Below are positions 34,791 through 43,937 of a stretch of 64,000 bases of DNA, one piece after another. The stretch's first letter is position 1. Every line of letters starts with the position of its first letter. This stretch comes from Alphaproteobacteria bacterium (lineage in GTDB: Bacteria; Pseudomonadota; Alphaproteobacteria; Ferrovibrionales; Ferrovibrionaceae), in the NCBI GenBank assembly GCA_017307375.1, contig JAFKFH010000005.1, forward strand, positions 496,001 through 560,000. Reading direction: 5' to 3'. A program made the translations under genes and the position numbers. The notes below the pieces were generated by a model, which was not told the DNA's origin, did not search any database, and saw nothing but the letters and a program-made list of their open reading frames with translations.

Positions 34791-35267
34791 ATGGACCAGC
34801 TGGTCGACAAGAAGGGCGCCAAGACCGGAGACATCAAGGATCTCGGCGGCACCTGGTGGTTCATCTCGACCGAGTCGGCGGAAGTCGACCTCGAGAACAA
34901 GGACAAGAAAAGCTTCTGCGCCTCGGGCAGCGCCAGTCTCGAACTCAGCAACGAGGCCAAGGCGGTCGGCGAAGCCACGTCGTCGGAGCTCACGCTCAAG
35001 GGGCTGGCGCTTTCGGCCAATACGCCGGCGGTAGCCGGCATCAAGATCGGGCCCGGCCCCAACATCGAATACGACCAAGTCAAGTGCAGCCTCGTCACCA
35101 ACTCGGCGATCGTCAACACGATCACGCGCATCGAGCTCACGACCGCCGAGCAGCGGGCCCTGGTGTCGCGTGCAAAGGCCGCCATCGCCCTGATCGAGAA
35201 GAGCACGGCCGTGTTCGAGAATGCGGGCGCCTACGCCGAGATCACCCAGCGCATCCAGACCAAGTGA
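34791..35267 (+). CDS. Cassette 3 small protein A3 (family A, unknown)
   Basis: This 158-residue protein is the most divergent A member. It keeps a Trp-rich strand (LGGTWWFISTES), the VGEATSSELTLKGLALSANTP block, the GPGPNIEYD...TNSAIVNTITRIEL block and a C-terminal helix (AEQRALVSRAKAAIALIEKS). The same PG-x-I-x-YD and TN-x-A landmarks are present in A4 and A5. It starts 13 bases after the DUF4150 stop, so it shares that transcript. The gap to B3 is 26 bases. Confidence 0.82.
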   Translation: MDQLVDKKGAKTGDIKDLGGTWWFISTESAEVDLENKDKKSFCASGSASLELSNEAKAVGEATSSELTLKGLALSANTPAVAGIKIGPGPNIEYDQVKCSLVTNSAIVNTITRIELTTAEQRALVSRAKAAIALIEKSTAVFENAGAYAEITQRIQTK

Positions 35268-35293
35268 CCGGCGCCTGAAGGGGAGCTGCAACC

Positions 35294-35719
35294 ATGGCCG
35301 ATCCAGCCGTCATCACCATCAACCGCAACAGCAATTTTCACAGCATCCAGCGCGACTATTCGGCATCCGTCGGCATGATGACGAATTCGATGGACGTCAA
35401 GATCGGCGGCAACCTGACGATCAAGGGTGCCAACAGCATCAGCACGACGCTGGCCGGCGTGAAGATGGAAGCCAAGCTGTTCGGAATCTCGATCGAAGCC
35501 GAGTTCGGCCATAAGCTGAAACTGCTGAACGGGGCCAACTTGCGCACCTCGACGGCCGACGGCGAAGCCTATCTGAACGAAGCGAAAGTCCATCTGGCCA
35601 AGCTTCAGGACGTCACGACCAAGGCCGAGCAGGCCGCCTCCGCGACCGAGGCCAAGGTCACCGCCGCCAAGCGCGCGGTGACCATCATCGGCAACAACGG
35701 CGTCTCCCTGAACGTCTAG
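35294..35719 (+). CDS. Cassette 3 small protein B3 (family B, unknown)
   Basis: This 141-residue protein has the B signature AVITINRNSNFHSIQRDY, then a very regular strand pattern, NSMDVKIGGNLTIKGANSIS followed by TTLAGVKMEAKLFGISIEAE. It resembles the beta-helix tail of VgrG in this locus, which has LKIGGNFNLEV. The helical part (AYLNEAKVHLAKLQDVTTKA) follows and a final strand (AVTIIGNNGVSLNV) ends it. This is the clearest hint of a spike-like fold among the small proteins. It precedes C3 by 16 bases. Confidence 0.84.
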   Translation: MADPAVITINRNSNFHSIQRDYSASVGMMTNSMDVKIGGNLTIKGANSISTTLAGVKMEAKLFGISIEAEFGHKLKLLNGANLRTSTADGEAYLNEAKVHLAKLQDVTTKAEQAASATEAKVTAAKRAVTIIGNNGVSLNV

Positions 35720-35735
35720 CGCGGAGCCTGAAGCC

Positions 35736-36158
35736 ATGGCCAAGAAGTACATGTACGCGAAGGGCGTCGACGGCATGACGTTCTACACCAAGTCGACGGC
35801 GACGCTCAGCTTCGGCGGGTCGGCCTCGGCCAATGTGGCCAAGCATGGCCTGACCATCGTGCCGGTCACCGGATCGGCCGATTTTCACGTTGCCGGCGTC
35901 AAGGCCTCGATCGGCTCGCCGCTGCTGGTCAGCATCGATTTCAGCAGCGGTCTCACCTGGAACCTGAAGAAGAACGAGGTCGAGACCACCGGCATCTATG
36001 CCGAGAAGAAGACGGCCAAGGTGGATACCGGCCTTGCCGAAACCCAGTCGGCGGTGACCGAGTTGGAGAAGACTGCGATCAAGACCGCCAACGGTGCGAT
36101 CAGGATGGCGACGCGCGCACTGACCCTGCGCAGCGCCAGCGCCGTTTCCAGCGAATAA
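35736..36158 (+). CDS. Cassette 3 small protein C3 (family C, unknown)
   Basis: This 140-residue protein carries the C signature GVDGMTFYTKSTATLSFGG, strand-rich sequence to about residue 85 (ADFHVAGVKASIGSPLLVSI), then GIYAEKKTAKVDTGLAETQ leading into the helical part. It ends with a possible strand (IRMATRALTLRSAS). The TAA stop shares one base with the D3 start (TAATG), so translation is coupled, unlike the seven-base gap in cassettes 1 and 2. Confidence 0.85.
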   Translation: MAKKYMYAKGVDGMTFYTKSTATLSFGGSASANVAKHGLTIVPVTGSADFHVAGVKASIGSPLLVSIDFSSGLTWNLKKNEVETTGIYAEKKTAKVDTGLAETQSAVTELEKTAIKTANGAIRMATRALTLRSASAVSSE

Positions 36159-38863
36159 TGGAAATCTACAAGCCTCAGCGCCTGGGTCTGCTCAAGCGAT
36201 CGGTGCTGTGGGGCGGCCGCACGCTGCTCTCGCTCGGTCTGCTGACGGCCTTCCCCTTCGCCCACCCGCGCCGCCTGATGGAAGAAGGCGAGATGTGGGA
36301 GGCAGTGGGTCCCGCCCTCGGCGACCATCCCCTCGACACCGGCGAGCCGAAGGCGCGCGGCGAGGTCGTGGTATTCGGCGACTATTTTGCGCCCGGCGGC
36401 AATCCGGTGCTGCAGCATGGCGCCCGCGTCGCCGTCGGCCCGATCGACAAGTCGATCCGCATCACCGGCGCGCGCGAGTGGACCTTCGATCGCGAGGGCC
36501 GGCTGATCGTCACCCAGCCCCAGCCGTTCACGGCGATGAAGCTGGACTGGCGCCTGGCGTTCGGCGGCCCGGATTTCGTCGACAACCCGGCGGGGCGCGG
36601 CCATGTCCTGCCGAACGTGACCAGCCCGGACGGCCGCTATCCGTTGCCCTGCCTCGAATATCCGCACGATGTCGTCAAGATGCCGGGCGACGTCGTCATG
36701 CCGGCCGGGTTCGGTCCGCGCGACATCATGCTGCCGGCCCGCCAGCGCTTCGCCGGCACCTATGATCGCTTCTGGGCGGACAATCACGCCCCAGGCCTGG
36801 CGGCCGACGCGACGATGGATCTGTTCCAGGTTGCCCCGCCCGATCAGCAGATCGATGGCTTCTTCGGCGGTGCCGAGCCGATCGTGGTCGAACACCTGCA
36901 TCCGAGCCGCGAACAGCTGAACTCGCGGCTGCCGGGGGTGCGGCCGCGGCTGTTCCTGCGCCGCCGCCAGCATCACGAGGTGGTGCTGGAGGAACAGGCG
37001 CTGCGGGCCGATACGCTGGTGCTGTTTCCCGCCCTCGAAATCGGCGTGCTGATCCACCGCGCCCATGTCTGGGTATCGGCCTTCGATCATCCGGAAATCG
37101 ACCTGCTGCTGGCCGGCTTCGAATGGCAGGAACAGGAGCCGCGCAGCCGCGCCTATTACGGCGACGACCTGATGCGCCGCCTCGATCCCGAGGACGGCTT
37201 CAGGCTCGGCCTCGACTACACCTCGCTCAGCCCCGAAGGCTGGCAGGAGCCACCGCGCGAGATGGCCAAGTGGTTCAAGGTCGCCACGCCGCGCGATCCC
37301 GTCCTGCCGCCACGGCTGCAGGCGGTGCTCGACGCCGAGAAGGCCCGCAGCGAGGCCGTGCTGCCGGCATCGGTCTTCGCCGAGATGGCGGCCCGGGCCG
37401 CGGCCAGGCCGGGCGAGACCGCCGAGTTGAAGGCCTTGCGCGCCGAGATCGACGCCTTCTCGGCCGCGGCCGCCGGCGCGACCGACGCCCGCAAACTGGA
37501 GCCGCAGATCGACCGGATCCTCGGCCTCGGCCGCGGCATGGTCGAGCAGACCGTTTCCGACGGCGAGGCCCGCGCCCGCCAACTGGCGGCACGCGGCGGC
37601 CTCGACTACGACAAGCTGCTGGCCGAGGCTGCGGCCAAGGCGCCGAAGACACCGCGCGAGATGGTCGCCGCCGCCGATGCCGAGGTCGAGCGCCTCGCCG
37701 CGCTGACGCCGCAGGGCGAGCTGCGCGACAAGGTGCTGGCACACAAGCCCGGCGATCACTTCGGTGCCCTCGACGGTGCGATGGACGACATCGCCTCGCT
37801 GCAGGCCCTGATGCAGGCCCGCGCCGGCCATCTGATGCCGCTGCCCGAGGTGCCGCCGCCGGCCGAGGCCGCGCGCCGCCTGGCCGAGACCAGGGCGATG
37901 CTGGCCGGTGGCGGCGACATGGCTCGCGGCCAGTTCGCCGGCCTCGACCTGTCGGGCCTCGACTTCTCCCGCCTCGACCTGACCGAAGCCGACTTCACCA
38001 ACTGTCGCCTGGTCGGCGCGCGCTTCCACGGCGCCAACCTGACCCGCGCGTCGTTCGCCGCCGCGGTGCTGGACGAGGCGCAGTTCAACGGCGCACAGCT
38101 GATGGAAACCAATCTCGGCAAGGCATCGATCAGCCGCGCGGTATTTTCCAGTGCCCAGTTCACCAAGGCGCTGCTGGCCGAAACAGTCGGCGAGGCGCCG
38201 GTCTTCGTCGATGCCGAATTCAGCGAGGTGACGTTCAACGGCGTCGCGCTGCAGGGGGCGAGCTTCATCGACGCCCGCTTCCTCAAGTCGAACTTCCTGG
38301 AATGCACGCTGAACGAAGCGGCGTTCGACCGGGCCCAGTTCGAAGGCGTGTCGATGATCGATTGCCGGGCCGACCTCGCCTGCTTCTTCCGCGCCCGGAT
38401 GGTGCGGCTGACGCTGGTGAACTGCCGCCTGCACGATGCCGATTTCAGCGCGACCGACGTCGAGCGGCTGGCCACGGCCGGCAAGGTCGACCTGTCGCGT
38501 GCCCGATTCGACCGCGCGAAGATGCCGGCAGCCTGCTTCATCGGCGCGGTGCTGCCCAATACCAGCTGGGTGGCGACCAACCTTGCCGCAGCCCTGTTCA
38601 ACAATGCCGATCTGCGCCAGGCGCATTTCCACGCCGCGCGCCTCGCCGGCGCCTCGTTCATGCGCGCCGATCTCGGCCACGCCGACCTGCGCGGCAGCGA
38701 TTGCGCGGGCGCGAGCTTCATCCATACCGACCTGCGTCGCGCCAGCCTCGTCGATGTCAGCCTCTACGGCGCCGACCTGACCGACACGCTGATGGAGGAT
38801 ACGGTGCTGGATGGCGCGATGATCGACTTGACCAGACTTGCCGGCCCGAATTTCCCAGGCTAG
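36158..38863 (+). CDS. Cassette 3 DUF2169 adaptor with pentapeptide-repeat C-terminus (D3)
   Basis: This 901-residue D protein has DUF2169 at about residues 15-320 (EEGEMWEAVGPALGDHPLDTG, AGTYDRFWADNHAPG, FDHPEIDLLLAGFEWQEQ), a helical middle (~380-585) and pentapeptide repeats from about 590 (LDLSGLDFSRLDLTEADFT). In its C-terminal part it shares PNTSWVATNLAAALFNNADL with D4/D5, and it keeps an LPARQ motif of D1. It thus looks intermediate between the 1/2 and 4/5 groups. It is followed after 20 bases by A4. Confidence 0.93.
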   Translation: MEIYKPQRLGLLKRSVLWGGRTLLSLGLLTAFPFAHPRRLMEEGEMWEAVGPALGDHPLDTGEPKARGEVVVFGDYFAPGGNPVLQHGARVAVGPIDKSIRITGAREWTFDREGRLIVTQPQPFTAMKLDWRLAFGGPDFVDNPAGRGHVLPNVTSPDGRYPLPCLEYPHDVVKMPGDVVMPAGFGPRDIMLPARQRFAGTYDRFWADNHAPGLAADATMDLFQVAPPDQQIDGFFGGAEPIVVEHLHPSREQLNSRLPGVRPRLFLRRRQHHEVVLEEQALRADTLVLFPALEIGVLIHRAHVWVSAFDHPEIDLLLAGFEWQEQEPRSRAYYGDDLMRRLDPEDGFRLGLDYTSLSPEGWQEPPREMAKWFKVATPRDPVLPPRLQAVLDAEKARSEAVLPASVFAEMAARAAARPGETAELKALRAEIDAFSAAAAGATDARKLEPQIDRILGLGRGMVEQTVSDGEARARQLAARGGLDYDKLLAEAAAKAPKTPREMVAAADAEVERLAALTPQGELRDKVLAHKPGDHFGALDGAMDDIASLQALMQARAGHLMPLPEVPPPAEAARRLAETRAMLAGGGDMARGQFAGLDLSGLDFSRLDLTEADFTNCRLVGARFHGANLTRASFAAAVLDEAQFNGAQLMETNLGKASISRAVFSSAQFTKALLAETVGEAPVFVDAEFSEVTFNGVALQGASFIDARFLKSNFLECTLNEAAFDRAQFEGVSMIDCRADLACFFRARMVRLTLVNCRLHDADFSATDVERLATAGKVDLSRARFDRAKMPAACFIGAVLPNTSWVATNLAAALFNNADLRQAHFHAARLAGASFMRADLGHADLRGSDCAGASFIHTDLRRASLVDVSLYGADLTDTLMEDTVLDGAMIDLTRLAGPNFPG

Positions 38864-38883
38864 CCCGACGGAAGGATGTTTCC

Positions 38884-39384
38884 ATGGCCAACACAGGCAG
38901 CGTCGTCAACAGCACGGGCGACCAGATCGGAGTCGCCGCCGATCTGGCCAACGATCGCGGGCTCGATTGGGAATGGTGGGCCGTGGCCAGCGCCACCTAT
39001 TCCGCCTCGGCCAAACCCAAACAGACGGCAAACCTGTTCGCCTCGTTCGCGACATTGTTCCAGGTTGCCGGGGCGGTGAAAGCCTATGGGGAATTGTCGA
39101 GCGCGACCTTCCTGCCGGTTGGGGTCAGCGTGACCGCGACGTCGTCGAAGGTCGCGACGATCGAAGTCATGCCCGGCCCGAAGATCACCTACGATTCAGT
39201 CAAGCTCGAAGCGACGACCAACCGGGCCTACATCAATTCCATCACCAAGATAAAGCTGAGCGATGCCGAGGCCAGGGATGCGGTCGCCAGCGCCAAGGCG
39301 GTCCTGTCGGAGGCAAAGAAGATGCGTACCTCCCTGAGCAGCAGCGTCCTCAAGGCTCAAGTCACGCAACTGGTACAGGCATAG
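38884..39384 (+). CDS. Cassette 4 small protein A4 (family A, unknown)
   Basis: This 166-residue protein is a close relative of A5: both have DWEWWAVAS / GWEWWAVAS, then KAYGELSS / KGYGELSS and a PGPKITYDSVK / PGAKIEYDSVK block with TNRAY / TNKAY. The C-terminal helix (DAVASAKAVLSEAKKM) is highly alike in both. The start ATG at 38884 has AAGGA upstream; the frame is open far upstream, but that is a shadow inside D3. GC content of a sampled line is about 58%, below that of the D genes. Confidence 0.86.
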   Translation: MANTGSVVNSTGDQIGVAADLANDRGLDWEWWAVASATYSASAKPKQTANLFASFATLFQVAGAVKAYGELSSATFLPVGVSVTATSSKVATIEVMPGPKITYDSVKLEATTNRAYINSITKIKLSDAEARDAVASAKAVLSEAKKMRTSLSSSVLKAQVTQLVQA

Positions 39385-39386
39385 TC

Positions 39387-39812
39387 ATGGCTGATACGAC
39401 GACGATCACGATCAACCGCGAAAAGGCTTATGGCGCCTTCGAAGCGGAAGCGATTGCCAAGTTCGGCACCGACCTCGAAGCCCTAGAGTTCAAGGCTTCT
39501 CTGGATCTGAATGTCACGGCGGGGACGCTGGCCCTGACCTCGTCGCTGGCGGGCGTCAAGATCGAGGGCAAGCTGGCCTTTTCCTTTGCCGCCGAGTTCG
39601 GCAAGAAATACGAGATGTTCAACGGCATCACCTATTTCGGTGCCCAGGCCAAGGCCAAGGCGATGCTGGCGCATGCCAAAGTGCTGCTGACCGAGACCAG
39701 CGACGTGCTGACCGAGGTCGAGAAGCGGGCAACCGCACTCGACCAGGGCCTGAGCAGATGCATCCACAGCAGGAGGCGCGTTGATAAGGTTTCGGTGCTG
39801 AGCATCCTATGA
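39387..39812 (+). CDS. Cassette 4 small protein B4 (family B, unknown)
   Basis: This 141-residue protein begins ADTTTITINREKAYGAFEAE, as in B5. The middle (LDLNVTAGTLALTSSLAGVK) is strand-rich with the conserved SLAGVKIEGKL motif. The helical part is AMLAHAKVLLTETSDVLTEV. The final 20 residues (SRCIHSRRRVDKVSVLSIL) look unlike B5, but overall length and the hydrophobic end are kept, so I see no frameshift. The start lies two bases after the A4 stop, and the stop overlaps C4 by four bases. Confidence 0.83.
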   Translation: MADTTTITINREKAYGAFEAEAIAKFGTDLEALEFKASLDLNVTAGTLALTSSLAGVKIEGKLAFSFAAEFGKKYEMFNGITYFGAQAKAKAMLAHAKVLLTETSDVLTEVEKRATALDQGLSRCIHSRRRVDKVSVLSIL

Positions 39813-40237
39813 CAACCGACAACACATACCAGTTCAACACGCCGACCAACTCGATGACGTTCTATACGAAGTCGTCGATGCGCTTTTACGCCGGTGCCTC
39901 GACGACGGCCAACACCAGCAGCAACACCGTGTCGGTCGGCCTGACCGGCGTGCTGGACGCCACCTTGCTCGGTGCCAAGATCACCACCTTCACCCCATTG
40001 ATGCTGACCTTGTCGGGCTCGCTTGCCTATTCGGCGGAACTGCAGAGCGGGTTCAAGTTCAAGTACACCGGCATCGGATGCGAGCAAAGCACGGCGGAAA
40101 CCGAAAGCGCCCTTGCCGAAACGAACTCAGCCCTGGCCGACGTCAAGAATACGATGGTGTCGCTGGAAACGGAGCCATTCACGCTGGCAAACCGTGCCGC
40201 TGACTTGATAATGAGCGGAATTTCGGTCGTTCCCTGA
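39809..40237 (+). CDS. Cassette 4 small protein C4 (family C, unknown)
   Basis: This 142-residue protein starts YQFNTPTNSMTFYTKSSMRF, almost the same as C5. A strand-rich middle (SVGLTGVLDATLLGAKITTF) is followed by YTGIGCEQSTAETESALAET, which leads into the helix. It ends with DLIMSGISVVP. ATGA overlap with B4 and TGATG overlap with D4 (one base) show tight translational coupling of the three genes. Confidence 0.85.
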   Translation: MTTDNTYQFNTPTNSMTFYTKSSMRFYAGASTTANTSSNTVSVGLTGVLDATLLGAKITTFTPLMLTLSGSLAYSAELQSGFKFKYTGIGCEQSTAETESALAETNSALADVKNTMVSLETEPFTLANRAADLIMSGISVVP

Positions 40238-42942
40238 TGAAGATCGTCAAGCCTCAGCGCCTCGGTCTGATCAAGCGGCCGCTGCTGTGGGGCGGTCGCA
40301 CGCTGCTGTCGCTGGGGCTGATCAGCGCCTTTCCCTTCGCCGATCCGCGCCGGCTGCTGCAGGAAGGCGAAATGTGGGAAGCGATTGCGCCGATCCTCGG
40401 CGACAAGCCGCTCGATACCGGGGAACCGAAGGCACGCGGTGAAGTCGTCGTCTTCGGCAGCTATCATGCCCCCGGCGGCGCGCCCGTCCTGCAGCATGGT
40501 GCCAGGGTCAATGTCGGCCCGATCGACAAATCGGTCCGCGTCACCGGACGCCGCGAGTGGCGCAGGGGCCCCGACAACGCTTCGTTCGCCACCTCGCCCG
40601 AACCCTTTACGACGATGCCGCTGGACGACTGGCGGCTCGCCTTCGGTGGACCGCAATTTCCCGACAACCCGACCGGCATCGGCTTCTGGCGCGAGGACAT
40701 CTTCACCGCCGACGGCCGCTACCCCCTGCCCAGCCTCGAGCCGGTGCGCGCAGCGATGGTCTCGCCCACGGACGTCATCGCGCCGGTGTGCTTCGGTCCG
40801 CGCGACATCATGCATCCGGATCGCCAGCAATATGCGGGCACCTATGATCGCTACTGGGCCGAGAACCATGCGCCGGGCCTTGCCGCCGACGCCAGGCTGG
40901 ACCTGTTCCAGGTAGCGAGCCGCGACCAGCAACTCGAAGGCTTCTTCGCCGGCACGGAAAGACTGACCGTCGAAAACATGCATCCCGCGCAGCCGGTCCA
41001 GACCGGACAGTTGCCGGGCGTGCGGCCGCGGCTGTTCATCCGGCATCATCGCCAGCATGATTGGAAGCTGGAAGAACTGGCGCTGCAGGCCGACACGCTG
41101 GTGCTGTTTCCCGAAATCGCGCTGGGCGTTCTGATCCACCGGACCAACCTCTGGGTCTCGGCCTTCGACCATCCTGAGATCGACCTGCTGCTTGCCGGCT
41201 TCGAATGGCAGGAACAGGCGTCGCGGCCGCTCGACTATTACGCTGCCGATCTCGCCCGCCGCCTCGATCCGGAGGACGGCTTCAAGCTAGGCCTCGATCA
41301 TACCTCGCTCAGCCCCGAAGGCTGGGTGGAACCGCCGAATGAGAAAGCGGCATGGTTCAAGGTGGCCAAGCCCGGCAACCCGACCTTGCCGCCCAAGCTG
41401 CAAGCCCTGATCGACGACGCGACGGCCAGGATCGAAGCCACCGTGCCGCCCGACATTCTGGCCGGCATGAAGAAAGCCGCCGACGACTACGACCCCTCCC
41501 CGGAGATCAAGACTCTGCGGGCCGAACTGGACGCCCTCAAGGCGGCGGCGCCAAAGGCCAGCGATGCCCGGCAACTGCGGCCGCAGATCGAGCGGGTGTT
41601 CACCATGGCGCGCGACATCGGTTTTCGCGCCCGGGACGAGGCGCATGGCCGGGCACGCGCCCTCGCTGCCAAGGCGGGCCTCGACTACGATGCGCTGGCC
41701 GCGCAGGCCGCGGCCAATGGCCCCAAGACGCCTCAAGCGGTGATCGCCGCCGCCGACGCCGAGGTCGAGCGCATGGCCGCCGCGGCCCCCCCCGGCATGC
41801 GTGACCAGATCCTCGCCAACAAGCCCGGTGATCATCTCGGCCCTATCGACCAGGCGGTCGCCGACATTGCCGCCTTGCAGACCCGCATGCGCAGCCAGAT
41901 CGGTCACATGATGCCGGCTTCGGCCCTGCCGCCGCGCACCGACGGCGCCCGGCGCCTGGCCGGGCTGCAGGCGGCGCTGGCAGGTAACGACACGCTGGCG
42001 GGCGGCGATTACGCCGGCCTCGACCTGTCGGGCCTCGACTTCAGCAGACGCGACCTCGCCGAAGCCGATTTCACCGATTGCCGGCTGGAGGGTACCCGTT
42101 TCGACGGCGCCCGGCTGGCGCGGGCGTGTCTCGCCGGTGCGATTCTCGACGACGCCAGCCTGACCGGGGCCGATCTCACCGAAGCCAATCTCGGCCGCAC
42201 CAGGCTAAACCGCGCACGGTTTGCCGGTGCCGTGCTCGAGCGCACCCAGCTTGGCGCGTCGAACGGCCAACGGACCGATTTCACCGGCGCCCGCATGACG
42301 GAAATGACGGTCAGCGACGCCGTCCTGACCCAGGCGGTCTTCGCCGAGGCGGAGATGGTGGACGTCACCTTCATGGAAGCCATTCTCGACCTCGCCGTCT
42401 GGGATGGTGCGGTGATGGAAAAGCTGGTGCTGATGAACTGCCGTGCCGACCAGGCGCGGTTCGTGGCGGCCGCCATGTCGCGATGCGTGCTGATCGACAC
42501 CCGGATGCACGATGCCGATTTCAGCCACGCGCGCATCGAACGGCTGTCGACTGCCGGCGATATCGACCTTGCCCGCTCGTGCTTCGACCGGGCGCGCATG
42601 CCCGGTGCCTGCCTGATCGGCGCCAGCCTGCCCAACACCACCTGGGTTGCCGCCAACCTCGCCACCGCGCTGTTCATTCGCGCCGATCTGCGCCAGGCGC
42701 ACTTCGCCTCGGCGCTGCTGGCAAACGCGTCGTTCATGCGGGCCGACCTGTTCCACGCCGATCTGGCCGGCGCTGACCTCGCCGGGGCCAGCCTGATCCG
42801 CGCCGACTGCACCTACGCCAACCTCGCCCGCACCAGTCTCTACGGCGCCGACCTCAGCGACACGATCCTCGACCACGCGGTGCTCGACGAGGCGCTGATC
42901 GATCTGACGAAGCTGTCGGGACCGAACTTCCCAGCCGCCTGA
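40237..42942 (+). CDS. Cassette 4 DUF2169 adaptor with pentapeptide-repeat C-terminus (D4)
   Basis: This 901-residue D protein has the DUF2169 domain at about 15-320 (LLQEGEMWEAIAPILGDKPL, FGSYHAPGGAPVLQHGARV, FDHPEIDLLLAGFEWQEQ), the Ala-rich helical middle (~380-585) and a pentapeptide beta helix to the end. It is most like D5 in the N-terminal half (LLQEGEMWEAI, REDxFTxDGRYPLP, QTxQLPGVRPRLF). Some pentapeptide positions are changed in the middle of the helix, where D proteins differ most. A 68-bp gap, not a coupled start, follows. Confidence 0.93.
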   Translation: MKIVKPQRLGLIKRPLLWGGRTLLSLGLISAFPFADPRRLLQEGEMWEAIAPILGDKPLDTGEPKARGEVVVFGSYHAPGGAPVLQHGARVNVGPIDKSVRVTGRREWRRGPDNASFATSPEPFTTMPLDDWRLAFGGPQFPDNPTGIGFWREDIFTADGRYPLPSLEPVRAAMVSPTDVIAPVCFGPRDIMHPDRQQYAGTYDRYWAENHAPGLAADARLDLFQVASRDQQLEGFFAGTERLTVENMHPAQPVQTGQLPGVRPRLFIRHHRQHDWKLEELALQADTLVLFPEIALGVLIHRTNLWVSAFDHPEIDLLLAGFEWQEQASRPLDYYAADLARRLDPEDGFKLGLDHTSLSPEGWVEPPNEKAAWFKVAKPGNPTLPPKLQALIDDATARIEATVPPDILAGMKKAADDYDPSPEIKTLRAELDALKAAAPKASDARQLRPQIERVFTMARDIGFRARDEAHGRARALAAKAGLDYDALAAQAAANGPKTPQAVIAAADAEVERMAAAAPPGMRDQILANKPGDHLGPIDQAVADIAALQTRMRSQIGHMMPASALPPRTDGARRLAGLQAALAGNDTLAGGDYAGLDLSGLDFSRRDLAEADFTDCRLEGTRFDGARLARACLAGAILDDASLTGADLTEANLGRTRLNRARFAGAVLERTQLGASNGQRTDFTGARMTEMTVSDAVLTQAVFAEAEMVDVTFMEAILDLAVWDGAVMEKLVLMNCRADQARFVAAAMSRCVLIDTRMHDADFSHARIERLSTAGDIDLARSCFDRARMPGACLIGASLPNTTWVAANLATALFIRADLRQAHFASALLANASFMRADLFHADLAGADLAGASLIRADCTYANLARTSLYGADLSDTILDHAVLDEALIDLTKLSGPNFPAA

Positions 42943-43010
42943 TCGATGTAAAAGATTTTTTATCGTCCGCCGCAACATTGCTGTCACCGCGGCCGGGGAT
43001 AGTAGCTTTC
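42943..43010 (+). promoter_or_regulatory. AT-rich gap between D4 and cassette 5
   Basis: This 68-bp gap is the only one between cassettes with a marked AT-rich patch: CGATGTAAAAGATTTTTTATCG at about 42943-42964, an imperfect inverted repeat. It could be a weak terminator for cassette 4, an upstream element of a promoter for cassette 5, or both. The sequence TTGCTG follows about 15 bases later. No clear -10 box is seen and the A5 ribosome-binding site is weak. Confidence 0.35.
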
Positions 43011-43505
43011 ATGGTCGAAAGCGGCGGCATCTACAAGGATGGGGCGCAGATCGGCAGTGCGGCCGACCTCGGATCAGGGCCGCTCGGCTGGGAATGGTGG
43101 GCCGTGGCCAGCGGCACGATTTCAAGTTCGCCGGCGCCGAAACTGACATCCAACTTCTTTGCCTCGGGCGCGTTGCTGGCGCAGGTCGCCGGCAGCATCA
43201 AGGGGTATGGCGAACTTTCGTCCTGCACGCTGATGCCGATCGGCCTGAATGTCACGGCAACGACGCCGCTGGTCGCTTCGGTCGAGGTCCTGCCGGGCGC
43301 CAAGATCGAGTATGACTCGGTCAAGGGACAGTTGCTGACCAACAAGGCCTATCTGAATTCGATCACCCGGGTCGCGTTGAGCGACGCGAAGGTGCATCAG
43401 GCGCTTTCCAGCGCCAAGGCGGTTCTCGCCCAGGCGAAAAGCCTCAAGACAAAACTGGATTCGGGCGTCCTGGACGCCCGGGTCGCCATGAAGGTCCAGG
43501 GGTGA
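43011..43505 (+). CDS. Cassette 5 small protein A5 (family A, unknown)
   Basis: This 164-residue protein is the sister of A4: LGWEWWAVASGTISS, then GSIKGYGELSSCTLMPIGLN, PGAKIEYDSVK and TNKAYLNSITRVALSD are shared. The C-terminal helix (ALSSAKAVLAQAKSLKTKL) is also conserved. I chose the ATG at 43011, because the A4 alignment begins near there; another start codon 33 bases upstream would add an unrelated stretch. The stop is three bases before B5. Confidence 0.85.
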   Translation: MVESGGIYKDGAQIGSAADLGSGPLGWEWWAVASGTISSSPAPKLTSNFFASGALLAQVAGSIKGYGELSSCTLMPIGLNVTATTPLVASVEVLPGAKIEYDSVKGQLLTNKAYLNSITRVALSDAKVHQALSSAKAVLAQAKSLKTKLDSGVLDARVAMKVQG

Positions 43506-43508
43506 ACG

Positions 43509-43937
43509 ATGGCCGACACGACCGTCACCACGATCACGATCAATCGCGAAAAGGACTATCATGCCTTCGAGGCCGAAGGCACGATCAAGGCCGGCACGGG
43601 CCTCGAAGCCTTCGAGACCAAACTGGCCTTCGACGTCAATCTCAGCGCCAGCCTGTCGCTGACCACCGCGCTTGCCGGGGTCAAGATCGACGCCAAGCTG
43701 ATCGCGCTGACGATAAAGGCCGAGAAAGGCACGAAATTCGAGATGTTCAACGGCCTCGCCATCTTTGGGCGGCAGGCGAAGGCGGCCGCATTCCTGGCCC
43801 GTGCCGATGTCCTGCTGACGGAGGCCAAGTCGGTGCTGGCCGAGGTCGATAGTGGCCTGACGGCGCTGGAAGCGAGGGTCACCAGCGCCGAGCAATCGGA
43901 CGTCGAGGTGAAGACCGACCTGCAGGTCGTGATGTGA
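43509..43937 (+). CDS. Cassette 5 small protein B5 (family B, unknown)
   Basis: This 142-residue protein starts with VTTITINREKDYHAFEAEG and has LSLTTALAGVKIDAKLIALT in its strand-rich middle. It is the sister of B4. The helical part (ADVLLTEAKSVLAEVDSGL) leads to the end DVEVKTDLQVVM. The stop overlaps the C5 start by four bases, as in cassette 4. Function unknown. Confidence 0.85.
   Translation: MADTTVTTITINREKDYHAFEAEGTIKAGTGLEAFETKLAFDVNLSASLSLTTALAGVKIDAKLIALTIKAEKGTKFEMFNGLAIFGRQAKAAAFLARADVLLTEAKSVLAEVDSGLTALEARVTSAEQSDVEVKTDLQVVM

Noticed and set aside
39700-39812. Suspected frameshift at the end of B4
   Set aside because: The tail is unlike B5, but total length (141), hydrophobic ending and ATGA overlap with C4 are all preserved, so divergence is the simpler reading.
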